Shown here: piece after piece, positions 45,701-51,127 of the stretch
How positions within the stretch are numbered: position 1 is the stretch's first letter
How the letters are laid out: every line of letters starts with the position of its first letter
DNA from: Actinomyces sp.
GTDB lineage: Bacteria; Actinomycetota; Actinomycetes; Actinomycetales; Actinomycetaceae
DNA: 64,000 nucleotides
Assembly (NCBI GenBank): GCA_022649165.1
Contig: JALCNR010000017.1
Location: forward strand, 1 to 64,000
Reading direction: 5' to 3'
Position numbers and translations under genes: made by a program
The notes under the pieces: model-generated
Seen by the model: only the letters and a program-made list of their open reading frames with translations
Databases searched by the model: none
What the model was told of the DNA's origin: nothing

Positions 45701-46141
45701 CACGCCGAGCTGGCCGCCCCCCTGTCCGAGGGACTGACGCTCGACGGGAGCACCCTGACGTGGAGCATTCCCGACCTCGGCCCCGGCGAGCGGGTCTCCG
45801 TCTCCTACCGGGTGACGATCGACGCGGACGCCCGCGGGGCCACGCTGGGGAACGTCGCGGCGCCGGGGGACCCGTCCGGCGCGTGCGTCTCCTGCGAGAC
45901 GCAGCATCGCACGCCCCCGGAACCCGAGTCTCCCGGGCCCGGATCTCCGGGGACGACCCCTCCGCCGTCCCCGTCCCCGTCCGGCGGGGCGCCGACGGGT
46001 CCGAACGCCTCATCCGCCCCGCCCCGCGGGGGCCTCACATCGACGGGGGCCGGCCCGGGCCTCCTCCTCTCCGGCGTCGCAGCGATCCTCGCGGCCATGG
46101 CCGGCGCGGGGCTGCTTCTCTCGGCGCGCCGCCGCGAGTAG
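39749..46141 (+). CDS. Wall-anchored VWA adhesin with isopeptide repeats
   Basis: The 2,130-residue surface protein starts at ATG 39749 behind GAGGGGG. It has a signal peptide (cleavage near AVA, residue about 41) and a von Willebrand A domain (about 130-410) with MIDAS motif VVVLDNSYSMN (D-x-S-x-S). A beta-rich region and a Cna-B-like module (about 871-997) follow. Then come about seven tandem pilin-type modules. Each begins with a Lys (ARKELEP, QAQKWVDD, AATKALSG, LTKTMAG, FTKVLSG, LVKTLTG, LEKTSDP); most end with an Asn-x-Tyr strand (FVNNYD, FVNRYT, FTNRYA) and several have a mid-module Glu. This is the Lys-Asn isopeptide pattern of Spy0128-type domains. The tail is Pro-rich with sorting signal LTSTG (2096), a hydrophobic helix and ARRR. 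It probably mediates host adhesion, as a VWA-tipped pilin-like fibre; no sortase lies nearby. Confidence 0.88.
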   Translation: MDRQHQAGRNGRIRRTAAALLTLCLATAGVLVSAPPERAVAVPSAGGASPVGKERDVPSFHDYPGVQANEGEEVYNHSTDPGRIWTDKTVFMSDGDLAGQGESPLTVDDDELEVVLSALGSTRQIQSTRTSAIDLVVVLDNSYSMNQCVGSSAYCNTASTYRNSRAYAMVQGVNTAIEALAEADPNLRVGLASFGSQSEVLAPLSAPVPAGGAGTGSYLKFVAPTGGSAQLQIRVGDPAATFTVGGPGTQSTNTQRGIATGMGMLAAQSTAEVAGDFQRVPSVIVFSDGEPTLSAASTSWWSPGASGTNQGPQVPGTNQYYGNGFLAAMTASFLKNRITDVYNDEDYNVAHGVDAVAARVFTVGLGVEALTENGRQLAYATLDPSGHYGDASHQMYRDLTSGFNAYLTGSSVSVPVSGSLQGGSPSPNRYFTVTHPTGAQDLADDVTDIRYNDSFDDAASADELVEVFQKIAGDVVDHAPVLPVETETGDPNADGYVTFTDQLGAFMRVTGVDRIAYCALLPADPDQTECDPVEFEDPTTSSNGGVTRYTFHGSFQANDLFDATDVSNIVITVQTSPSLVVGDIVTVRIPVALLPMRDTRVTEDPDGTPTRMTWFASHPVHIYYGTAPKAGVAAAIGDPARLDSTGAPGDGTALADYIAANTVDGQVRFYSNAFTGSGDSATATTTATFQPSDQNDFYRFAREAVIYSDSAGTQPLTRAQWDALPGDATVYRRIVEYTLVDPDDATSVTKTERAVGGTKAELIAGQHDGLEVHEKDGRIVAPAGLYNMAARIHDLDIAKCGTDEGGPGDDLWANDDIAWAGNSPVCTQASPTGNLTGTDPGNRVTTVTPGAAQPVSTRLGNNGWVSYAVPGSLVIGKRVDHANGLAPDPEEAFTVSVSLTGADGAGPFEYTVRAPDGSPVEGAGGALTGSGGEITLKAGQDAQITGLPDGAVYSVSESDQPPGYTQTSLVYSDAAQTIAAGDVDRADLVNTYEATPVTISDEPSARKELEPWPESYVFTFDMCPLADAPVPAGGDPTTGCLTSTISGQNTDETPSFAGSAEFTAPGVYSYTITERDQGLAGITSSQAEYLWTVTVTDTGEGALAASSATTRVADDDGEAVSEPHDLPATFTNAFSAGSAIRTLQAQKWVDDESLGPPNQLRPPAAVHDFVFAVVDPANQTGAPRFGGDQDTATVTNAIGSTSVTSPDLTFTAEDAGGAGVYYYLSYEDPDGAVVDEDTVTRDDAVWFYRVAVDARGEGEAAVVETSTTYCLTTLDAVAATAPWGACAPDTSQTGDGYSALADLGADPDYGPFSGSPRFVNNYDPDPVDAVLAATKALSGRAWTEADTFDLTLAAGDGATEQAIDAGWVTGVDWGSGETAQARVTASAPGEGNASFGPLTFTRQGFYSFRIAEQAPASAQTGMTYDTHALIYDVTVSEVPDSPDDATVPDGDLDVAVSARTGDGSRTFVNRYTATVVYQGATLTKTMAGRDLRAGEFTFTDTAVDATDLPGGATAEQARAKANFDTTQYALVNPEGAPDGAASVAARQQPIAFTQDDIGITYRYELAETPGALGGVTYDGTLYTAELTALHDDATGDLYVRTRVVSSDPGDPGFPRIWDSRDPSVPQIGFTNRYAAGPGQASLSFTKVLSGIGWDDDLVAGGFDFTLTPIDAAGEPLPGGQVLTTAVGPGSPVADGVEDGRTGAFPAVSFNEPGTYRYRIAEVVPRSPIPGMTYSTQQVDVTVTVSDDGSGALATRVDGDRPARFDNYYRYDWQYELVKTLTGRDMAAGEFQWQVQAADQASADFAGIPADPALPADYCVTQACAWDIPASADGVPLVWEAKGQVLFSEEELSGQTYCYFYSEVIPEAPEPGIVYDRTVYELCSTVSRADGVNTVVTVGTGRIDGEEVSRRTWTTRSDDVPLVYPRVSWDNVYVPWNLEKTSDPSSGSPVAPGQTITYTLTARNESGAQTLSGASAVDDLSGVLDHAELAAPLSEGLTLDGSTLTWSIPDLGPGERVSVSYRVTIDADARGATLGNVAAPGDPSGACVSCETQHRTPPEPESPGPGSPGTTPPPSPSPSGGAPTGPNASSAPPRGGLTSTGAGPGLLLSGVAAILAAMAGAGLLLSARRRE

Positions 46142-46244
46142 CCCGAGTAGCCGATCGGGGCGTCCCCTGCCGCCGCGCCGGCGGCGTCCTCCCCCAGCGC
46201 CCGCCAGTGGATCCCGCCCCACGGCCGCAGACGGGACGCACGCA

Positions 46245-46250
46245 TAGAAT
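46245..46250 (+). promoter_or_regulatory. -10 box TAGAAT, leaderless start (SGNH hydrolase)
   Basis: TAGAAT lies eight bases before GTG 46259 and only two before GTG 46253. This favours the later GTG as the start. Confidence 0.45.
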
Positions 46251-46258
46251 GCGTGACC

Positions 46259-46981
46259 GTGAACGTCGTCGAGCACGCTGTGATCACCGCGGAGGCCCTG
46301 TGGGCCCAGCGCCATGTGTCCCTGGCCCCGGAGCCTCCGGGGGAGCGTTCCGGAATGGCCGGCAGCACCGATCCGGCCGGGGCCGACACGCCGGGGACGC
46401 CGATGCGGCTGGTGGCCGTCGGCGACTCGCTGGTCGCCGGCTGCGGGGTCGGGAACCAGGCCGAGGCGCTCGTCCCGCGCATCGCCCGCCTGCTCGCCGA
46501 GTCCGCGGGAACGCCGGTGCAGTGGGAGGCCCACGGGCGTCTGGGCGCCACCATGCGGCGCGTGCGCTACCGCCTGCTCCCCGAGGTCGCCGGCACGCCC
46601 GACATCCTGTTCGTGTGCGCCGGCTCCAACGACATCATGGCCAGGCGCAGCCGCGGGGAATGGGTCGAGGACCTCACCGTCGTCCTCGAACAGGCCTCCC
46701 GGATGGCTCGGCGGGTGGTTCTGTGCAGCTCCGGCCAGCCCCACCGCAGCCCGGCGTTGCCTCCCCTGCTACGCCGCGAGCTCGGCCGGCGCATCGACGC
46801 CCAGACCGCCGACTCCGAGCAGATCTGCCAGCGGCTCGGCGTCGGATTCGTCGACGTCGCCCATGCCGAGCTGATCCCCGGATTCTGGGCCTCCGACCGT
46901 TTCCATCCCGGAGCCGCGGGCTACGAGTTCGCGGCCGGAAAGGTCGCGGAGGCCATGGTCGCCCGAGAGCGCGCGGCCTGA
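46259..46981 (+). CDS. SGNH/GDSL-family hydrolase
   Basis: A cytoplasmic esterase/lipase-type hydrolase of about 240 residues. Block I is AVGDSLVAGCGVG (nucleophile Ser), block II Gly is in GRLGATMRR, block III is CAGSNDIM (oxyanion Asn) and block V is SDRFHPGAAGY (catalytic Asp-x-x-His). No signal peptide is seen. I prefer GTG 46259 over GTG 46253 because of the -10 box position. The substrate is unknown. It is convergent with the PDZ-Lon gene; a hairpin spans both stops. Confidence 0.85.
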   Translation: MNVVEHAVITAEALWAQRHVSLAPEPPGERSGMAGSTDPAGADTPGTPMRLVAVGDSLVAGCGVGNQAEALVPRIARLLAESAGTPVQWEAHGRLGATMRRVRYRLLPEVAGTPDILFVCAGSNDIMARRSRGEWVEDLTVVLEQASRMARRVVLCSSGQPHRSPALPPLLRRELGRRIDAQTADSEQICQRLGVGFVDVAHAELIPGFWASDRFHPGAAGYEFAAGKVAEAMVARERAA

Positions 46982-47003
46982 GTCCGCCGGCGGCGCTCTC
47001 AGG
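46977..47003. terminator. Hairpin spanning convergent stop codons
   Basis: CCTGAG (46977-46982) pairs with CTCAGG (46998-47003), with GC-rich bases between. It covers the stops of the SGNH and PDZ-Lon genes. Confidence 0.45.
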
Positions 47004-48300
47004 ACCCCGCGGACCCCGATTGGGCGTCGGAAGCGGTGCAGGTCGGCAGCGTGTCCCCCTGGCCGGCCGCGATGGCCTTCACGGCTGACACCGCGTCGTC
47101 CAGGGTGGAGATCTTGACGACTCCCAGCCCGTCGGGGACGTGGCCGACCACCTCGTCGCAGTTCGCCGACGGGGCGAGGAACCATGCGGCGCCGTCGCGC
47201 ACGGCGCCCCACATCTTCTGCCGGATCCCGCCGATCGCCTGGACCTGGCCGTCATAGCCGATGGCGCCCGTCCCGGCGATCGACTGGCCGCCCGCGAGGT
47301 CGCCGGGCGTCATCCGATCGATGATGCCCAGGGCGAACATCGTGCCCGCCGACGGGCCTCCGACCTTCTCCAGGTTGACGGTGATGTCCACGGGAAGGTC
47401 GACGTCGGCGCTGAGATAGACCCCCAGCTTGGAGCCCTGGGAGCCGTCGTCCCCCGCGGACGTCACGATCGGCACGGCGACCTGCTCTCCGTCGCGCGTC
47501 ATCGTCGCGAGCACCGTCGAGCCGACGGGGACGTCACGCATCACGGAGAACGGGACGGAGGCCGAGTCGACGGCATGGACCTGCCCATCAGGCGTCGTCA
47601 GCGAGACCAGGACGTCGCCCTGGCGGACCTTCCCCTCGGCGTCGGATCCCGCCACCGCGCCCTCGACGGTCATCGTCGCGGGGACGTCCCATCCCAGGTA
47701 CTCCAGGGCGGAGACCTCGGCCGTCGACTGCGAGCTCTCCATCTGCGCCTGCCCCGCCCGGGTGACGTCCTCCTGGGTGACGTCTCCGGGATAGGCCTCG
47801 TCGTAGGGGACGACGACATCGCGCCGATCCAGCCGGGCCTCGATGAGCTGGACCAGGTTGAGACGCTGGCCGGGACCGCCCTGCTCAGAGACGGTCACCA
47901 TGCGCAGCTCGCCCGTCCCGTCCCCGGCCGTGCGCACGGGGTCCAGGGAGACCGCCTGCCCCGTGGACGGATCGGTGCCCGAGATCTCGATCATCGGCGT
48001 CCCGTCGGAGGATCCGGTGACGTCGAAGGTCGGGCCGGGTCCCTCCACGACATAGGGCATGGGCACGGTGAACGCGGCGACCAGCGCCGCCGCCAGGACG
48101 GCCATCCCGGCCAGGCCCGCCAGGCGGCGGGCCCGTCCCGGCCGGCGGCGCGCCGGCCGCCCCTCGCCGGCCGGCGCGGCCTCCTCCGGCCCTCCGGGTG
48201 CCGTCGGCCCCGGCCTGCCGGGGTCGCCCTCGTCATCGCGCGGGAGGATCGGGGACGGCGAGGGGGACAGCGGCGGCTGGCCGGAGGAGACGTCATTCAC
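46999..48300 (-). CDS. PDZ-Lon (YlbL-like) membrane-anchored protease
   Basis: The 433-residue serine protease has one N-terminal membrane segment (LAGLAGMAVLAAALVAAFTV) after a long Pro/Arg-rich cytoplasmic tail. An extracytoplasmic PDZ domain (about 205-290) and an S16 Lon-type catalytic domain follow. The catalytic Ser is in GGPSAGTMFALGII and the Lys in GGIRQKMWGAV. Homologues (Rv3194c in M. tuberculosis, from memory) process or degrade envelope proteins. The start is GTG 48300, six bases after CACAAT. It is divergent from the DUF2342 gene. Confidence 0.9.
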   Translation of the reverse strand: MNDVSSGQPPLSPSPSPILPRDDEGDPGRPGPTAPGGPEEAAPAGEGRPARRRPGRARRLAGLAGMAVLAAALVAAFTVPMPYVVEGPGPTFDVTGSSDGTPMIEISGTDPSTGQAVSLDPVRTAGDGTGELRMVTVSEQGGPGQRLNLVQLIEARLDRRDVVVPYDEAYPGDVTQEDVTRAGQAQMESSQSTAEVSALEYLGWDVPATMTVEGAVAGSDAEGKVRQGDVLVSLTTPDGQVHAVDSASVPFSVMRDVPVGSTVLATMTRDGEQVAVPIVTSAGDDGSQGSKLGVYLSADVDLPVDITVNLEKVGGPSAGTMFALGIIDRMTPGDLAGGQSIAGTGAIGYDGQVQAIGGIRQKMWGAVRDGAAWFLAPSANCDEVVGHVPDGLGVVKISTLDDAVSAVKAIAAGQGDTLPTCTASDAQSGSAGS

Positions 48301-48306
48301 CCGTCC

Positions 48307-48312
48307 ATTGTG
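48307..48312 (-). promoter_or_regulatory. -10-like box CACAAT, leaderless start (PDZ-Lon)
   Basis: CACAAT lies six bases before the GTG start at 48300. Confidence 0.4.
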
Positions 48313-48420
48313 GCCCGCGGCGAGGGCGCGGTCGCGCCCAGACAGGCGGGCGGGGTGATTTCCCCGTCCGCTCTCAGCTCACTTCCGGTCTCCGCCCAGC
48401 CCGGAGTCCGATTCAGACAG

Positions 48421-48426
48421 TAGAGT
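48421..48426 (+). promoter_or_regulatory. -10 box TAGAGT, leaderless start (DUF2342)
   Basis: TAGAGT lies six bases before the ATG at 48433; no Shine-Dalgarno sequence. Confidence 0.6.
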
Positions 48427-48432
48427 CGGGAC

Positions 48433-50004
48433 ATGAGCGACTCAGGGGACACCCCGACCGACGGGCCGACTGATGCGTTCGAGGAATTCCTGCGCCGGAT
48501 GCTCGGCGACCAGGCCGGCGCTGAGGCCGCGCGGTCCATGCGCGAGCAGGGGTTCGACGTGTCGCCCGTCAACGCCATGTTCGGCGACCCCGCCCAGATG
48601 CAGGCCGCCTTCACCCAGTTCCAGTACCTGTTCAACGCGACCGAGGGCCCCGTCAACTGGCAGATGGCCACCGATCTCTCCAAGCAGCGCGCCTTCCAGG
48701 CCGGGGATCCGTCACTGACGGCGGCCGAGGCGCAGCGCGCCCGCGACGCCATGGTGGTGGCGGATCTGTGGCTGGACGCCGCCACCGACTTCGGGCCCGG
48801 TCAGGTCCAGCGCGCCGCCTGGACGAGGTCGCAGTGGATCGATGAGACGCTTCCGATGTGGAGGCGCATCACGGAGCCCGTTGCCTCGAATGTCTCGCGC
48901 GCGCTGTGCGAGGCGCTGTCCTCCCAGTTGGGCGACCAGGACCCAGGGCCTCTGGGCGACGCGCTGCCGAAGGGGCTGCCCCCCGGGATGGCCGACATGC
49001 TGGGCCGGACCACGCAGATGATGCCGAGGCTGGCCGCCATGATGTTCGCCATGCAGATGGGGCAGGCTCTGGCGGCGCTGGCGCAGGAGGCCATGGGCTC
49101 GACGGATGTCGGCCTCCCCTTGGCCGACGGACACACCACGGCGCTGGTCGTCCACAACATCGGCGTCTTCGGGGAGGGGCTGGAGATCCCCTACGAGGAG
49201 GTCCAGCAGTTCATGGCCGTGCGCGAGTGCGCTCATCAGCGGCTGTTCGCCTCCGTCCCGTGGCTCTCCCACGACCTGGTGCGGGCCGTGGAGAACTACT
49301 CGTCAGAGATCGCCATCGACACCGACGCCATCGCCGACGCCGCCCGCGAGATCAATCCGACGGATCCGGCCTCGCTGGACTCCGCGCTGTCGCGAGGCGT
49401 GTTCTCCCCGGAGCCGACGTCGCGCCAGCAGGCGGCGCTCGAGCGCCTTGAAACGCTCCTCGCGCTGGTCGAGGGATGGGTCGAGGTCGTCGCCGCCCGC
49501 GCCGCGGCCCCCTATCTGCCTCACGCCGACCAGCTGCGCGAGATGATGCGCAGGCGCCGCGCGGCAGGCGGCCCCGCCGAGCAGGTGCTCGGCCAGCTCA
49601 TCGGCCTGCAGATGCGCCCGCGGCGTGCGAGGGGCGCGGCCCGGGTGTTCACCCTGGTCGAGGACGCCCGCGGCCGTGAGGCCCGTGAGGCGCTGTGGCA
49701 GCATCCCGACATGGCGCCCACAGCCGCCGAGCTCGACGCGCCGGACAGCTTCCTGGACAGCCGGGACGCCTCCGCCTCCCAGGACGCGGAGATCGACGCC
49801 GCGCTGTCCCAGCTGCTCGACGGGACGCTCGGATGGGCCGACGGGCTCTCCCCCGACACCGATCCGGAGGCCGACAGCCTGCGCCGGGCCGGGTTCCTCC
49901 CCGATGACGGATCCGACGGGGAGGACGGGGCGAGCCCGGAGGACAGTCCACACGATCCGACGGACCCGGAGGACACGCCGGGTACGCCGAACGCTCCCGC
50001 CTGA
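48433..50004 (+). CDS. DUF2342 zincin-like metallopeptidase family protein
   Basis: The 523-residue protein matches the actinobacterial DUF2342 (coenzyme F420 biosynthesis-associated/zincin-like) family. It has an N-terminal FEEFLRRMLGDQAGAEAARS, a middle helix-rich region with LPPGMADMLGRTTQMMPRLA, and the signature VRECAHQRLFASVPWLSHDL, in which the Glu and His could belong to a metal site. A classical H-E-x-x-H is not visible. The C-terminal 90 residues are acidic and Pro/Asp-rich. It is the homologue position of Rv3195 next to the PDZ-Lon gene. Function unproven. Confidence 0.82.
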   Translation: MSDSGDTPTDGPTDAFEEFLRRMLGDQAGAEAARSMREQGFDVSPVNAMFGDPAQMQAAFTQFQYLFNATEGPVNWQMATDLSKQRAFQAGDPSLTAAEAQRARDAMVVADLWLDAATDFGPGQVQRAAWTRSQWIDETLPMWRRITEPVASNVSRALCEALSSQLGDQDPGPLGDALPKGLPPGMADMLGRTTQMMPRLAAMMFAMQMGQALAALAQEAMGSTDVGLPLADGHTTALVVHNIGVFGEGLEIPYEEVQQFMAVRECAHQRLFASVPWLSHDLVRAVENYSSEIAIDTDAIADAAREINPTDPASLDSALSRGVFSPEPTSRQQAALERLETLLALVEGWVEVVAARAAAPYLPHADQLREMMRRRRAAGGPAEQVLGQLIGLQMRPRRARGAARVFTLVEDARGREAREALWQHPDMAPTAAELDAPDSFLDSRDASASQDAEIDAALSQLLDGTLGWADGLSPDTDPEADSLRRAGFLPDDGSDGEDGASPEDSPHDPTDPEDTPGTPNAPA

Positions 50005-50092
50005 CCGCCGGACCCTCCGCGCCGCGCCGCCGGCCTGTGGACCGTCCGTCCACAGATCCCCGCCGGGGCCGTCCGGCCCCTCCCCGCCGCCG

Positions 50093-50098
50093 CACAAT
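50093..50098 (+). promoter_or_regulatory. -10-like box CACAAT, leaderless start (ThiF-like)
   Basis: CACAAT lies six bases before the ATG at 50105. Confidence 0.4.
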
Positions 50099-50104
50099 GG
50101 CGCC

Positions 50105-51106
50105 ATGGCATCTCGGCGAGGGGACGCGCGTCCCGGGAGGAAGCGGGTGGAGCTGGCACCCGGGACGGCGGTGCTGCCGCGCGGGGCCGAGGGCGTGCAG
50201 ATCGGGGCGGACCCCGACCATCATCTGGTGCTCACCGGGCTCACAGCGCCCCAGAGGGCCTGGCTGTTGCGGGCGGCCCGCGCGGCGGTCCCGCCCCAGC
50301 CCGGCGCCACGGATTTCCCACGGGCGGCCCGCGTGGACGCGCCGCCGCCCGGAAGCGACCACCTCGTCGCCCTCATCGGCGCGGCCGGCCTGCTTGCGGC
50401 GGGCCCCGAGCCGCACGCGCGTCCGCCGTCGGTGCGCATCGACGGCCTCGACGGGGTGACGGCTCCCGCCGCCGTCCTCCTGGCCCGTTCCGGCGTCCGG
50501 TCCTTCGACCTGGTGGATCCCCGCCGCGTCGACCTGTCGATGCGGGGAACGCTCCCCACCGCCATGTTCGCCCTGCCGCGCCCCCGCGCCGTGCGGGACC
50601 TGCTCGCCTCCGTCGACGCGCAGACCCTCTGCGGCCGGCTGCCCGCCCCCGATGTCGTCGTGGTCTCACGCCCCCGCCGCCTCGATGACGCCGTCGCCGG
50701 CATGCTGCTGGTCGAGGACCGCCGCCACCTGCTGGTCGTCCAGCACGAGCGCAGCGTCGTCGTCGGCCCGCTGGTCCGCCCCGGGATCACGGCCTGCGCC
50801 CAGTGCCTGGACCTGCGCCTCGCGGACGCGGACCCGTCGTGGCCGATGCTCACCCGGCAGATGGGCGACTGGCCGCTGCCCGCCCCGCCCGCGGCCGCGG
50901 CCCATGTCGCCGCCCTGGAAGTCGCCCGGTGCGTGCTCGCCCGGGGCGCGGGGCCGGAAACGGGTTCCTCCGCGCTGGGACCCGCCCTGGGCGGGGACCC
51001 GGGACGCACCCGCGCGCACATCGACCCATCGGGTCGCGTGAGGTTCGAGGCGGTGAGTCCCCACCCTCGCTGCGGGTGCGGCGCCGCGGGGCGGCCCTTC
51101 GCATGA
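50105..51106 (+). CDS. ThiF/TOMM cyclodehydratase-like protein
   Basis: The 333-residue protein resembles the E1-like (ThiF/cyclodehydratase) proteins encoded near uvrD2 in actinobacteria. The N-terminus looks like the winged-helix peptide-clamp region of cyclodehydratase partners (RVELAPGTAVLPRGAEGVQI, HHLVLTGLTAPQRAWLLR). The middle has an alpha/beta fold (GVTAPAAVLLARSGVRSFDL) without an intact ATP-binding Gly motif. GITACAQCLDLRLADADPSW and PHPRCGCGAAG supply C-x2-C and C-x-C, a likely zinc site. No precursor peptide, YcaO or dehydrogenase gene is close, so it may be a stand-alone derivative. It is convergent with uvrD2. Confidence 0.65.
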   Translation: MASRRGDARPGRKRVELAPGTAVLPRGAEGVQIGADPDHHLVLTGLTAPQRAWLLRAARAAVPPQPGATDFPRAARVDAPPPGSDHLVALIGAAGLLAAGPEPHARPPSVRIDGLDGVTAPAAVLLARSGVRSFDLVDPRRVDLSMRGTLPTAMFALPRPRAVRDLLASVDAQTLCGRLPAPDVVVVSRPRRLDDAVAGMLLVEDRRHLLVVQHERSVVVGPLVRPGITACAQCLDLRLADADPSWPMLTRQMGDWPLPAPPAAAAHVAALEVARCVLARGAGPETGSSALGPALGGDPGRTRAHIDPSGRVRFEAVSPHPRCGCGAAGRPFA

Positions 51107-51127
51107 ACGAGGCCGACGCTGCGGGGC

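Noticed and set aside
50105..51106. A thiazole/oxazole-modified peptide cluster around the ThiF-like gene
   Set aside because: Neighbours are a DUF2342 protein and uvrD2; no YcaO, dehydrogenase, transporter or short Cys/Ser/Thr-rich precursor was found.
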